Below, one piece after another: positions 43,107-52,295 of a stretch of 64,000 bases of DNA. Every line of letters starts with the position of its first letter. The stretch's first letter is position 1. A program made the position numbers and the translations under genes. Location: the NCBI GenBank assembly GCA_031396205.1, contig JANNKH010000114.1, forward strand, positions 15,434 to 79,433, given 5' to 3'. This DNA comes from CAISIP01 sp031396205 (lineage in GTDB: Bacteria; Pseudomonadota; Gammaproteobacteria; Burkholderiales; Burkholderiaceae_C). The notes under the pieces are model-generated. The model had not been told where the DNA came from. It saw only the letters and a program-made list of their open reading frames with translations, and did no database searches.

Positions 43107-45488
43107 TCATGCGCAAACGGTTGCCGTGGCCTCGGCGCGCCAGCGCGTGCACCACGGGGCCAGATCCTCGGCTGGCATCGGTTTGGCCAGGTGATAACCC
43201 TGCACCTCATCGCATGCCAGCGCACGCAGTTGCTCGAGTATCACCGCGTTCTCGACGCCTTCGGCCACCACCGTCAACCCCAGGTTGTGCGCCAGGTCGA
43301 TGGTCGAGCGCACGATCTTGGCGTCGTCTTCATCCTCCTGCATGTTCATCACGAAGGACTTGTCGATCTTGAGCTCGTCCACCGGCAAGCGCTTGAGATA
43401 GGCCAATGACGAATACCCGGTGCCGAAATCATCGATCGACAGCGCAAAACCGCGCCGCGACAACTTGTCGAGCGTGGCCAATGCGCGCTGCGGATCGTCC
43501 ATGATGGCGCTTTCGGTGATCTCCAGACAGAATGCGCTGGCGTCGACCGTGTTTCTCTGCAGGATTTCCTCCAGCCGCGCCGGCAGGTCGATGTCCAGCA
43601 TGTCGCGGGTCGACAGATTGATCGACAGGCGCAGCCCCAGGCCTTGCGTGCGCAGTTCACGGCTCAGGCGCGCCGAGCGGTCGAACATCCACAAGGTCAG
43701 TTGGCGCACGAAGCCGGTCTGCTCAGCGAACGGAATGAACTGCAATGGCGGCACCAGGCCGCGCGTCGGATGCTGCCAGCGCACCAGGGCCTCGGCCGCC
43801 ACCACCGCATCGTCGACCAGCCGGATCTTGGGCTGCAGAAACAGACGCAGCTCGTCGTGGTCGATGGCATGGCGCAATTCGGTCAGCAGCGACAGAGTCT
43901 GCGTACTCGACGAGTCCAGCGCCGGGTCGTACAGCTGGATGCCGGTGGTACGGCTCTTGGCCGCGTACATCGCGACCTCGGCCCGCGACAGCAGGGTGTC
44001 GGCGTCATCGGCATGCATTGGCCAGCAGGCCACACCGATGCCGGCACTCAGGTCCACCGTCTGGTCGTCAAACGCCAGCGGCAGCTCGAACGATTTGGCT
44101 ATCCGCTCGGCCACCGCCAATGCGGCGGGCGCATCGCTGATCGTGAGCAACACCGCGAATTCGTCGCCACCGAGCCGGGCTACCATGTCCCCGGTGCGCA
44201 GGTCCTGCTGGGTCAGGCGCTTGGCCACTGCCATCAGCAACATGTCGCCAAACGAGTAGCCCAGTACATCATTGACATGTTTGAAACGGTCGATGTCGAG
44301 CATCACCACCGCAATGTTGCCGCGGCCCATTTCCGCGACGGCGCCCTGGCTGTCGATCTCGCTTTGCAGCGCTTCGCGAAAACGCGCCCGGTTGGGCAGG
44401 CCGGTCAGCCGGTCCCAGTAGGCCAGGGTGCGGATCTCGGCCTGCTGGGCACCAATGTTGATGCGCATCTGATCGAAAGCCTTGGCCAGGCCGCCGATTT
44501 CGTCATGCCGGTCCATATGCTCCATCGGCACGTCGTACTGCCCCAAGCCCAGGCGCCGGGTCGCATCGACCAGCGAGCGCAGCGGCGTGGTCACGCGACG
44601 CGCCGCAAAAATGCTCCCGATGCCGAACAGCACCACGCCCATCGCCGTGATCCAGGCCAGTGCCACCTGGGCCTGGCGAAACGGCGCCACCACCTCGTTG
44701 AGCGAACGCAGCAACACGGTCCGCACACTGCCCGAACTGCCGGTATCGAGCTTGACACTGCGCGCAACCAGCAGGTCACCATGGTCGGCCAGCTCCACCA
44801 CGTCGCCCTGGTGATCCTTCAGCGTCTGCAAGGCCTCGGGAGGCAGGGTCGTGACGACGACGCTGCCCTTGTCGTTGCCGACGTCGCTGATCAGCGCCAG
44901 GTGCATGTCGGAGATCGCCCGCATGTCGTCGACCAGCTTCTGGTTGATCGGAAAGCCCATCAGCACATACCCCACCAGCACGGGCGCCTTCATCGGCACC
45001 ATCACGAACTGGTGCGGAATGCCACCCACCAGCGCCACCTGGCTGCCCTGGGCGTCGCGCGCCAGCGGACCGACCAGTTCGGCCAGCACCGGCTTGAGTT
45101 CGTCGACAGCGACAGCCTCGCCGACCGCCCGCAGTTCCATCCGGGTATCGACCAGCGCGGTGATGGTGGCCCCGATCCGCGCGCCGTTGTTCTCGAGCGC
45201 GGAGCCAATGGTCTGGGTATCGCCCGAACTGACCGCGGCGCGAAAGCCGAAATCCGCCGCAAGCACGCCGGCGCCCTGGCGCAGTTGCTGCGCATTCTGG
45301 TCCAGCAGGCGACGCCAGACCCGCTCGCCCACCAGCAGTTCCTGCGCCACCTGCTGGCGCGCGCTTTGCTCGATGCTGATCTGAACCACGCTAAAAACGG
45401 CCGTTTGCACCAGCAGCAGCAGCAACAACGACAGGGCTACGATGCGCGAGGACAGTCCCCAGCGATGGGGCAACCAGTTGCGCGTCAT
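43107..45488 (-). CDS. Membrane GGDEF-EAL signalling protein
   Basis: About 793 residues. A membrane helix near the start (IVALSLLLLLLVQTAVFSVV) leads into a periplasmic sensor segment to about residue 270. A second helix and HAMP-like linker (RRVTTPLRSLVDATRRLGLG) are followed by a GGDEF domain with intact RLGGDEFA and an EAL domain with intact AAEALVRW. Both cyclic di-GMP synthesis and hydrolysis could therefore occur, switched by a periplasmic signal. The start used is ATG 45488; the frame opens earlier, but that is inside the cupredoxin gene. The neighbouring cupredoxin-like gene is probably co-transcribed. Confidence 0.9.
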   Translation of the reverse strand: MTRNWLPHRWGLSSRIVALSLLLLLLVQTAVFSVVQISIEQSARQQVAQELLVGERVWRRLLDQNAQQLRQGAGVLAADFGFRAAVSSGDTQTIGSALENNGARIGATITALVDTRMELRAVGEAVAVDELKPVLAELVGPLARDAQGSQVALVGGIPHQFVMVPMKAPVLVGYVLMGFPINQKLVDDMRAISDMHLALISDVGNDKGSVVVTTLPPEALQTLKDHQGDVVELADHGDLLVARSVKLDTGSSGSVRTVLLRSLNEVVAPFRQAQVALAWITAMGVVLFGIGSIFAARRVTTPLRSLVDATRRLGLGQYDVPMEHMDRHDEIGGLAKAFDQMRINIGAQQAEIRTLAYWDRLTGLPNRARFREALQSEIDSQGAVAEMGRGNIAVVMLDIDRFKHVNDVLGYSFGDMLLMAVAKRLTQQDLRTGDMVARLGGDEFAVLLTISDAPAALAVAERIAKSFELPLAFDDQTVDLSAGIGVACWPMHADDADTLLSRAEVAMYAAKSRTTGIQLYDPALDSSSTQTLSLLTELRHAIDHDELRLFLQPKIRLVDDAVVAAEALVRWQHPTRGLVPPLQFIPFAEQTGFVRQLTLWMFDRSARLSRELRTQGLGLRLSINLSTRDMLDIDLPARLEEILQRNTVDASAFCLEITESAIMDDPQRALATLDKLSRRGFALSIDDFGTGYSSLAYLKRLPVDELKIDKSFVMNMQEDEDDAKIVRSTIDLAHNLGLTVVAEGVENAVILEQLRALACDEVQGYHLAKPMPAEDLAPWCTRWRAEATATVCA

Positions 45489-45543
45489 CGGCGAACCAGC
45501 GGCCCTCGCGCCAATCGATGCGACCCCCAGCAGGGCCTTGCCG

Positions 45544-46224
45544 TCATGGCGCCACCGCACCCATGAGGCGCACCGTGGTGTTGACATCGGCGCCACCCAC
45601 GATCAGCGCCTGCTCCGCTGCCGCGGCTCCCACCGGCAGGGACGGGTGCCAGACCCGCAGCCGGTAATTGCCGGCCGGCACCTGGTTCATGGCCACCGTG
45701 CCGGCGGTGGCGGTGCGCCCGTAAAACGGCGTGTCTACCACCACCACCCAGGCGGTCATCGCGTCATGGATGTTGCAGCCAAGTACCGCGATGCCGGTCT
45801 TGTCAAACAGCACCGGATTGGCCGGCACGCCGCTGTAGAGCTTGAGCTCGAAGCTCTTGGCCGCAGAGAACGAATACACATGGTGGCGCACCGTGTCGCG
45901 GTTCGGGAACGCCACGGCGGTTCCCACCGGCACAACCAGCACCGGCGGGTCGAACAACTTGCCCTTTTGCGCCATTTCGGCGCCCTGGGCCGGCTTGACC
46001 AATGCCCTGGCTTCGCGCGATTCCAGAAACACCACGGCATCCGTCAACACCTTGCCCGCCTCGTCCTGCACCTGGACCTGCACCGTGGCCGCCAGACCCG
46101 GGGCCAGCACCGAGCCCAGCAGGCAGGCAAACAGGACCCTGCGTGCGACCCGAGCGACGCGGGGTCCGGGCGTCGTGGGTGGCGGCTGATCGGGTCTCGT
46201 CATTGGCTGGCAGTCGGTCATCAT
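45544..46224 (-). CDS. Cupredoxin-like exported protein (methylamine-utilisation-type)
   Basis: About 226 residues. A basic N-tail and signal-like helix (ARRVLFACLLGSVLAPGLAA) are followed by a cupredoxin domain with a histidine in FPNRDTVRHHVYSF and the copper-binding GCNIHDAM (C-x2-H-x2-M type). A C-terminal beta domain (GNYRLRVWHPSL) follows. Such proteins are often labelled methylamine utilisation proteins, but the role is not tied to methylamine here. Starts at 46224, 46221 and 46203 are all possible. It lies 55 bases upstream of the GGDEF-EAL gene and may deliver the redox or metal signal it senses. Confidence 0.78.
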   Translation of the reverse strand: MMTDCQPMTRPDQPPPTTPGPRVARVARRVLFACLLGSVLAPGLAATVQVQVQDEAGKVLTDAVVFLESREARALVKPAQGAEMAQKGKLFDPPVLVVPVGTAVAFPNRDTVRHHVYSFSAAKSFELKLYSGVPANPVLFDKTGIAVLGCNIHDAMTAWVVVVDTPFYGRTATAGTVAMNQVPAGNYRLRVWHPSLPVGAAAAEQALIVGGADVNTTVRLMGAVAP

Positions 46225-46339
46225 CCCAGAGTATCGCAACATCTGTCGTCGGCCAGCGCCTGTACCCGGGCCACCGACCCGCGGGCGGTGCCGGGCCTTG
46301 CCGCCCAGCCGCACAACTTGCCGCGGCCGGCCCGCCAAC

Positions 46340-46825
46340 TCAAACGCCACCGGTCGGGTGGGTCGGGTCAAGCCACAGCACCTGCTCCGGCTTTTCGACC
46401 GGCTCGATGTCGATGTTGATCGCCACGGCCTCACCGTCGCTGCGACACAACACACATTCGAGCAGGTCGGACGGGCTGGCGTTGATCTCCTGGTGCGGCA
46501 CGTAGGGCGGTACATAGATGAAATCGCCCGGGCCGGCCTCGGCGACGAACTCGAGCTTGTCGCCCCAGCGCATCCGGGCCCGGCCCTTGACGATGTAGAT
46601 CACGCTCTCCAGATGCCCGTGGTGGTGGGCACCCGTGCGTGCGTTGGCATGGATGGTCACGGTGCCAGCCCACAGCTTGTGCGCGCCAACCCGCGCAAAA
46701 TTGATCGCCGCCTTGCGGTCCATGCCGGGCGTCTGCGCCGTATTGCCATCGAGCTGGCCGGCGGGGATCACCCGCACGCCGTCGTGTTTCCAGGGCGCAT
46801 CGTCATGGCTGTGGGGGGTATGCAT
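46340..46825 (-). CDS. Cupin-domain protein
   Basis: The 161-residue single cupin has the metal-site motif GAHHHGHLESVIYIVKGRAR (HxH plus E) and GDFIYVPPYVPHQEIN (second histidine). Cupins of this shape bind a divalent metal and act as small dioxygenases, isomerases or binding proteins. The substrate is unknown. It lies between the cupredoxin and DUF3034 genes. Confidence 0.88.
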   Translation of the reverse strand: MHTPHSHDDAPWKHDGVRVIPAGQLDGNTAQTPGMDRKAAINFARVGAHKLWAGTVTIHANARTGAHHHGHLESVIYIVKGRARMRWGDKLEFVAEAGPGDFIYVPPYVPHQEINASPSDLLECVLCRSDGEAVAINIDIEPVEKPEQVLWLDPTHPTGGV

Positions 46826-47005
46826 CGTGGACTCCCTGTCATGCGCAATCTTGCCGGCGACGCCGGCGAAGAAGTGAAAAGCTTACACCACCGCATGGTG
46901 GCCCGTGCGAACCGGGCTGTGCCAGTTGCAAAGAGCTCCCTCGTCAACCCGCGAAAAAGGCGCACCGGGCCATTGGCGGTGCAACAAATGGGCATACTCA
47001 AGTGC

Positions 47006-47977
47006 ATGTCTGACTACTGCCCCTATCGGTCCACCGGGTACCCGCGCTCGCGTTGCGCGCTGGTCATGCTGTGTCTGTCCGCGCTGGGCTGCGGACCCGC
47101 CGCGCTGGCCGACACGGGCAAGCTGCGCCTGACCGGCGGTGTCAGCAGCATCGAAGGGGCGGCCGGCGGTGGCCTGACACCCTGGGCCACGATCGGCAGC
47201 AACGCCACTGCCGGAGAGACCGGTGCGTCCGCCTACCTGAGCCGCACCCGCACCCAGGACTACGGACTCACCAGCACCGGCGTCGCGCTGGGCTGGAACG
47301 AACGCGTTGAGTTGTCGCTGGCGCGCCAGGACTTCGACGCCGCGCCGGCAGTGGCCCTCAATGCCATCGCGCCGTTCGGCGTCGCGCCCGGCCAGCATAT
47401 CCGGATGGATGTGCTGGGCCTCAAGTTGCGACTGGCCGGCGACGCGGTCCTCGATGCCGACAGCTGGCTGCCGCAAGTCTCGATCGGCCTGCAATACAAG
47501 ACGCTGCGCCCTGGCACACTGGCATCGGTGCAGCGTTTCCTGGGCGCCGACAGCCATGGCACCGATATCTACCTGAATGCAACCAAGCTGTTGCTGGCCG
47601 AGAGCGTGCTGGTCCATGCCACGCTGCGTGCGACCCGCGCCAACCAGAACGGATTGCTCGGTTTCGGCTCGGGCTCTCCCGGGCGCGACCGCTACAGCCT
47701 GCAGCCGGAATTCTCGCTCGCCTGGCTGCTGCGCAAGGATCTTGCCATCGGCGCCGAATACCGCTTCAAGCCGAACAACCTGCAGGCGCTGGGCGCCGCG
47801 GCGGGCCTGGGCTCGGCACTGCGCGAAGACGACTGGGCCGATCTGTTCATCGCCTGGGCACCCAACCGCCATAGTTCGCTGACGCTGGCGTGGGTCGAGC
47901 TTGGCCGTATCGTGCCGGGCATCACAGCGAATCGTCGCCAGCGGGGCCTGTATTTTTCAGGCCAGCTGGCCTTTTGA
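47006..47977 (+). CDS. DUF3034 family outer-membrane-like protein
   Basis: About 323 residues. A signal peptide (ALVMLCLSALGCGPAALAD) is followed by alternating beta-rich sequence with SIEGAAGGGLTPWATIGSNA, LGWNERVELSLARQDFD and a C-terminal phenylalanine (GLYFSGQLAF), as in outer-membrane beta-barrels. DUF3034 proteins have no known function. The start is uncertain: 46988, 47006 and 47069 are all ATG or family-compatible. It stops one base before the hemoglobin gene start and forms a unit with it. Confidence 0.8.
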   Translation: MSDYCPYRSTGYPRSRCALVMLCLSALGCGPAALADTGKLRLTGGVSSIEGAAGGGLTPWATIGSNATAGETGASAYLSRTRTQDYGLTSTGVALGWNERVELSLARQDFDAAPAVALNAIAPFGVAPGQHIRMDVLGLKLRLAGDAVLDADSWLPQVSIGLQYKTLRPGTLASVQRFLGADSHGTDIYLNATKLLLAESVLVHATLRATRANQNGLLGFGSGSPGRDRYSLQPEFSLAWLLRKDLAIGAEYRFKPNNLQALGAAAGLGSALREDDWADLFIAWAPNRHSSLTLAWVELGRIVPGITANRRQRGLYFSGQLAF

Positions 47978-47978
47978 T

Positions 47979-48419
47979 ATGCGCATCCTTCTGCGCGCTT
48001 GGACCCTGCTGTTGCATTGCCTGTTGTTGAACGGCGCTGCATTGGCGCAGCACGCCGGCGGTCCGGACGCCCTGTACCGCGCGCTGGGCGAGAAACCCGG
48101 CATCACCGCGCTGATGGACGATTTCGTCGAGCGGCTGATCGTGGACCCGCGCATCGGCACGATGTTCGCCAAGACCAAACCGGCCAACCTGAAAGAACAG
48201 CTGCGCGACCAGGTCTGCCAGCTCAGCGGCGGTCCCTGCAAATACGAAGGCGACACGATGAAGGCGGCCCATGCCGACCTGGGCGTGCGCAAATCGGACT
48301 TCCATGCGCTGGTGGAGGTGCTGCAGATCGCGATGGACGCGCGCCAGATACCGTTTCGCGACCAGAACCGGCTGCTGGCGCTGCTTGCGCCCATGCATCG
48401 CGACATCATCACCCGATAG
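47979..48419 (+). CDS. Exported group I truncated hemoglobin
   Basis: The 146-residue protein has a signal peptide (LLRAWTLLLHCLLLNGAALA) and a group I truncated globin core (YRALGEKPGITALMDDFVER through RDIITR). The proximal histidine is in MKAAHADLGV. The B10 tyrosine usual in FYxxLL is replaced by valine (DFVERLIVD), which would change oxygen or NO handling. A VCQLSGGPCKYEG cysteine pair is present. An exported globin next to the cupredoxin and cyclic di-GMP genes suggests periplasmic gas or redox handling. Confidence 0.88.
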   Translation: MRILLRAWTLLLHCLLLNGAALAQHAGGPDALYRALGEKPGITALMDDFVERLIVDPRIGTMFAKTKPANLKEQLRDQVCQLSGGPCKYEGDTMKAAHADLGVRKSDFHALVEVLQIAMDARQIPFRDQNRLLALLAPMHRDIITR

Positions 48420-48499
48420 CAATTGGGGCTCGATAATGGGTCCGCAGTACATCGCTCATGATGCCGCTGCGGCCAGACCGACCTGACGGAGACTGCCCC

Positions 48500-49120
48500 A
48501 TGTTGCTCGATGCCGAAGAATGCCAGCTGGTGCTGATCGACTACCAGACCCGCCTGATGCCAGCGGTTGCTGACGGGCCGTCGGTGCTGGCCCATGCGGT
48601 ACGTCTGGCACGCATGGCGCAGGCGCTGGGAGTTCCCATCACTGCCACCGAACAAAATCCTGCCAGGCTGGGCGCCAGCGCGGCAGACCTGGGTGCGGTG
48701 TTGACCGAGGCGCGCGCACGCGTACTACCCAAAATGGCTTTCAGCGCCTGCGCCGAGGGCCTGCTCGACGTGCTGCGACCGGCACAGCGCAAGGCTTCGG
48801 CCGGCAACGCGCGCAGCCTGCCCAAACACCTGCAAAAAGCGATTCCTGAAGCCGCGCCGGCCCGCAACACGGTGGTGATCGCCGGCGTCGAGGCCCATGT
48901 CTGCCTGCTGCAGACGGCGCTGGAACTGCTGCAAGAGGAGTTCGACGTCTGGGTCGTCACCGACGCCTGCGGCTCGCGCACCGAGCGCAACCGCGACGCC
49001 GCCTATGACCGCCTGGCCGGCAATGGCGCGGAACTGGTCACCACCGAGATGGTGGCGTTCGAATGGCTGCGCGGTGCCGACCATCCGCTGTTTCGGGAGA
49101 TACAGGGCTTGATCAAATAA
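48500..49120 (+). CDS. Isochorismatase-family cysteine hydrolase
   Basis: The 206-residue protein starts MLLDAEECQLVLIDYQTRLM (GGAG upstream). It has the catalytic aspartate in LIDYQ, the lysine in VLPKMAFSA and the nucleophile cysteine in IAGVEAHVCLLQTALELLQE, matching the family triad. Family members include nicotinamidases and N-carbamoyl amidases, and the actual substrate is not determinable. A frame extends upstream 14 codons without ribosome support. It stands 80 bases behind the globin gene and shows no link to it. Confidence 0.9.
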   Translation: MLLDAEECQLVLIDYQTRLMPAVADGPSVLAHAVRLARMAQALGVPITATEQNPARLGASAADLGAVLTEARARVLPKMAFSACAEGLLDVLRPAQRKASAGNARSLPKHLQKAIPEAAPARNTVVIAGVEAHVCLLQTALELLQEEFDVWVVTDACGSRTERNRDAAYDRLAGNGAELVTTEMVAFEWLRGADHPLFREIQGLIK

Positions 49121-49231
49121 GCGTCGGCCTGGGCCGCCGCGCATGGCGCATCGATCTCGATCGTGCAGTGGCATGAGGACCAGATCGATTGAACCGTTGT
49201 ACCTCCTGCTTCCCACCAATCGCGCTGAAAC

Positions 49232-49460
49232 TCATTCGGCAAAGACCTCCTGCAATATGCCCAATGTGCCGAGCAAAGTCTTGGTCGAGACCGCTCCCAA
49301 TTGCTTGGCAAGTCGCACTTCGTCCACCGCCCGCAGCTGATCCAGCAGGATCAGGCCTTTTTGGCCCGCATGGGTCACCGCCATGCGAAAGGGCGCCGGT
49401 CGACTCTTGCTGGTCATGGGTGCCACGATGACCGTGCGAAGGTGGTCGTGCATTTCGGGA
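49232..49460 (-). pseudogene. MazF/PemK-type toxin remnant, N-terminus missing
   Basis: The C-terminal two thirds of a MazF-type toxin remain: EMHDHLRTVIVAPMTSKSRP, GLILLDQLRAVDEVRLAKQL and TLGILQEVFAE. The N-terminal GDIxxVxLDPTxGxE region that completes the active site is replaced by unrelated sequence. No MazE/AbrB-like antitoxin is visible next to it. It is therefore probably inactive. Confidence 0.7.
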
Positions 49461-49644
49461 AGCAACGGGGTCGTTGGCAAGGCTGTAGGACTGCGCCACG
49501 GTCCCGTCACGCGGAATTGGTACAGTGTTGCCTGGTCCATCGGGTTATTGGGTTTTTCCGGCAGCGCGACGGTCGAACTTCACTGGCCTGGATCGTCGTG
49601 TTGCACGGGCCCGGCCCGCGGCGCAGCTGCGCGGGTCCCGTTTC

Positions 49645-51072
49645 ATGGCCCATTTTTCCATTATGCGATTGAACGAGTTATTGATCATCAGTTGTGTGGC
49701 CCTGAGCCTGGCCGGATGCGCTATCGCGCCTGCGCCGCGCGCAGCGCCGGCGGCGCTGGCCCCCCCTTCGCAGTGGCAGGCTCCTCTGCCCCACAGCGGC
49801 AATGTGACGGACCTGACCCAGTGGTGGCAGCAACTCGGCGACCCCTTGCTGGTCGCGCTGCTGGATGCGGCGCAGCAGGCCAGTCCTTCGCTGGCAAGCG
49901 CCCGCTCGCGGGTGGTGCAGAACCGCGCGGCGCTGAGCCAGGCGCGTGCGGCCCTGGGCCCGACGCTGGACGGTTCGGCCAGCGTCGCCCGTGCCAATAC
50001 CCAGCCCGTTACACTGGCGACCACGACGCTGCAGGCGGGTGTACAGGCCGCTTGGGAGATCGACCTTTTCGGCGCCAACCGGCTGGCCAGCGACGCGGCA
50101 CAGGCCCGGCTCGACAGCGCGAAAGCGTCCTGGCATGACGCGCGGGTGCTGGTGGCGGCCGAAGTCGCTAGCCGCTATTTCGGCCAGCGCGCCTGCGAAC
50201 AGCAACGCACCATCGCCCAGGCCGACGCCCAGTCACGCGCAGAAACGGCGCGGCTCAGCGATTTGAGCCTGAAGGCTGGATTCACGGCCAGCGGAACCGC
50301 TGCATTGGCGCGAGCCGCGGCCAGCGAAGCCAGCGGCCGCGTGAACCGCCAGGACGCGGCATGTACCCAGACCATCAAGGCCCTGGTCGCGTTGACCGGC
50401 CTGCCCGAACCCGGGCTGCGCCAGCGGCTGGCGCAAGCGCCGCTGGATCTGGCGCCACAGGCGCAGATGGTTGTGGCCAGCGTGCCCGCCGATACGCTGG
50501 CCCAACGCCCGGATGTGTTCGCCGCCGAGCGCGACATCGCCGCCGCCAGCGCGGACATCGGCGGAGCACAGGCGCAGCGTTACCCGCGGCTGGGCCTGTC
50601 GGGCTCCATCGGGGCGCTGCACTATCGGGCAGCGGGCAATGGCAGTGACATGGCGACCTGGTCTATCGGGCCGCTCGCGCTCAGCGTGCCGTTGTTCGAT
50701 GGCGGGCGGCGCGAGGCCAACGTCACTGCGGCGCAGGCGCGCTACGACGAGTCGATCGCGCTGTACCAGGCTCGCGTACGACAGGCGGTGCGCGAGGTCG
50801 AGCAGGCCTTGGTCGCATTGCAAAGCACGTCCGAGCGGGCAGCGGATGCGGCCAGCGCGCAGGCCGGCTATCAATCCTGGCTGAGCGCCACCGAAGCGCG
50901 CTACCAGGGCGGCCTGGCCAGCCTGGTGGAGCTGGAAGACGCGCGCCGGCTCCGCCTGACTGCCGCCGACGCGCTGGTGGCCTTGCAACTGGAACGGATA
51001 CAGGCCTGGATCGACCTGTACCGCGCTGCAGGGGGCGGCTGGACATCCGCAGCCGCCGCTGCCCAACCCTGA
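49645..51072 (+). CDS. RND efflux outer-membrane channel (NodT/OprM type)
   Basis: About 475 residues. The N-terminus is a lipoprotein signal with lipobox LSLAGC. Two repeats of long helices and beta strands follow, the TolC-fold pattern (DAAQQASPSLASARSRVVQN, ALGPTLDGSASVARAN, then SVPADTLAQRPDVFAAERDI and SVPLFDGGRREANVTAAQAR). It forms the exit duct of the tripartite pump encoded by the next two genes. ATG 49663 is an alternative start. Confidence 0.93.
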   Translation: MAHFSIMRLNELLIISCVALSLAGCAIAPAPRAAPAALAPPSQWQAPLPHSGNVTDLTQWWQQLGDPLLVALLDAAQQASPSLASARSRVVQNRAALSQARAALGPTLDGSASVARANTQPVTLATTTLQAGVQAAWEIDLFGANRLASDAAQARLDSAKASWHDARVLVAAEVASRYFGQRACEQQRTIAQADAQSRAETARLSDLSLKAGFTASGTAALARAAASEASGRVNRQDAACTQTIKALVALTGLPEPGLRQRLAQAPLDLAPQAQMVVASVPADTLAQRPDVFAAERDIAAASADIGGAQAQRYPRLGLSGSIGALHYRAAGNGSDMATWSIGPLALSVPLFDGGRREANVTAAQARYDESIALYQARVRQAVREVEQALVALQSTSERAADAASAQAGYQSWLSATEARYQGGLASLVELEDARRLRLTAADALVALQLERIQAWIDLYRAAGGGWTSAAAAAQP

Positions 51073-51112
51073 TGGCTCGGCTACCCGCCGCACGCCTGCA
51101 CGAAGAGACCTG

Positions 51113-52285
51113 ATGATGAGTTCGACATTCAAACGCAATTGCCTGGCCGCTCTGGCATTGGCACTGTGCGCCGCCGTCGTGGCGGTCTTGTGGGCCCGCA
51201 GCACGGCAGCCGATGGCCCCGCTGATCCGGCGCCAGCCGCCACAACCAAACCGGCGCTGACCGTCACCGCGGTGCGCCCGCAGCTCGGCCGCCTGCCAAT
51301 CCAGCTGACCGCCAATGGCAGTGTCGCCGCCTGGCAGGAAGCCAGCGTGGGGACGGAGGCCAGCGGCCTGCGGCTGGTCGAGGTGCGCGCCAACATCGGC
51401 GATGTCGTGCGTGCCGGCCAGGTGCTGGCCACGTTCGCCGGCGAGTCGGTGCAGGCCGATCTGGCGCTGGCGCGCGCCAATGTGCTGGAAGCCCAGGCCA
51501 ACGGGCTGGAGGCCGCCGGCAACGCCGAACGCGCCCGCACCCTGAAGAACAGCGGCGCGCTGAGCACGCAGCAGATCAACCAGTACCTGACGCTGGAGCA
51601 GACGGCCCAGGCGCGGGTGACGGCGGCCAAGGCCGCGCTCGACATACAGCAACTGCGGCTCAGGCACACCCAGGTGCTGGCGCCGGATCGGGGCATCATC
51701 TCGGCCCGATCGGCTACGGTCGGAGCGGTCGTGCCGGCCGGCACCGAGCTGTTCCGGATGATCCGTCAGGGCCGCCTCGAGTGGCGCGCCGAGATCACGG
51801 CCACCGAGCTGGGGCGCATCAAGCCTGGCACACCGGTCCTTGTGACCGCCGTCAGCGGCACCCAGGTCAAGGGCAAGGTGCGCATGGTAGGCCCGACGGT
51901 GGACGCCCAGACCCGCATGGCACTGGTCTATGTCGATCTGCCCTCGACCGACGGCATGTCCGCGCCGCCCAAGCCGGGCATGTTTGCGTCCGGCGCGTTC
52001 GAGTTGGGCGACACCAGCGCCCTGCTGGTACCGCAGTCGACCCTGGTCATGCGCGACGGATTCAGTTATGTGTACCGCCTGAACGAGGACAACCGCGTCT
52101 CGCGCATCAAGGTGCAGACCGGCCGCCAGGCCGGCGAGCAGGTCGAGGTCACCAGTGCGCTGGATGCCAACACCCGCCTGGTCGCCAGCGGCGCGGGTTT
52201 CCTGAACGAAGGCGACCTGGTCCGGGTGGTGGACGCAGCCGGCACACCATCGGCGCAGCATCCGGCCGCATCGGCCTCGCGCTGA
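51113..52285 (+). CDS. RND efflux periplasmic adaptor (membrane fusion protein)
   Basis: The 390-residue protein has an N-terminal membrane anchor (LAALALALCAAVVAVLWA), a lipoyl-like half-motif (GTEASGLRLVEVRANIGDVV and later VLAPDRGIISARSATVGAVV), a coiled helical hairpin between them (about residues 110-190) and beta-barrel plus membrane-proximal domains to the end. It bridges the RND pump and the outer channel. It is 41 bases behind the channel gene and 11 bases before the pump gene. Confidence 0.93.
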   Translation: MMSSTFKRNCLAALALALCAAVVAVLWARSTAADGPADPAPAATTKPALTVTAVRPQLGRLPIQLTANGSVAAWQEASVGTEASGLRLVEVRANIGDVVRAGQVLATFAGESVQADLALARANVLEAQANGLEAAGNAERARTLKNSGALSTQQINQYLTLEQTAQARVTAAKAALDIQQLRLRHTQVLAPDRGIISARSATVGAVVPAGTELFRMIRQGRLEWRAEITATELGRIKPGTPVLVTAVSGTQVKGKVRMVGPTVDAQTRMALVYVDLPSTDGMSAPPKPGMFASGAFELGDTSALLVPQSTLVMRDGFSYVYRLNEDNRVSRIKVQTGRQAGEQVEVTSALDANTRLVASGAGFLNEGDLVRVVDAAGTPSAQHPAASASR

Positions 52286-52295
52286 GGCAGGCACC

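Noticed and set aside
43644..45566. A 640-codon open frame opposite the GGDEF-EAL gene.
   Set aside because: Composition is typical of antisense of a high-GC gene, and it has no recognisable motif.
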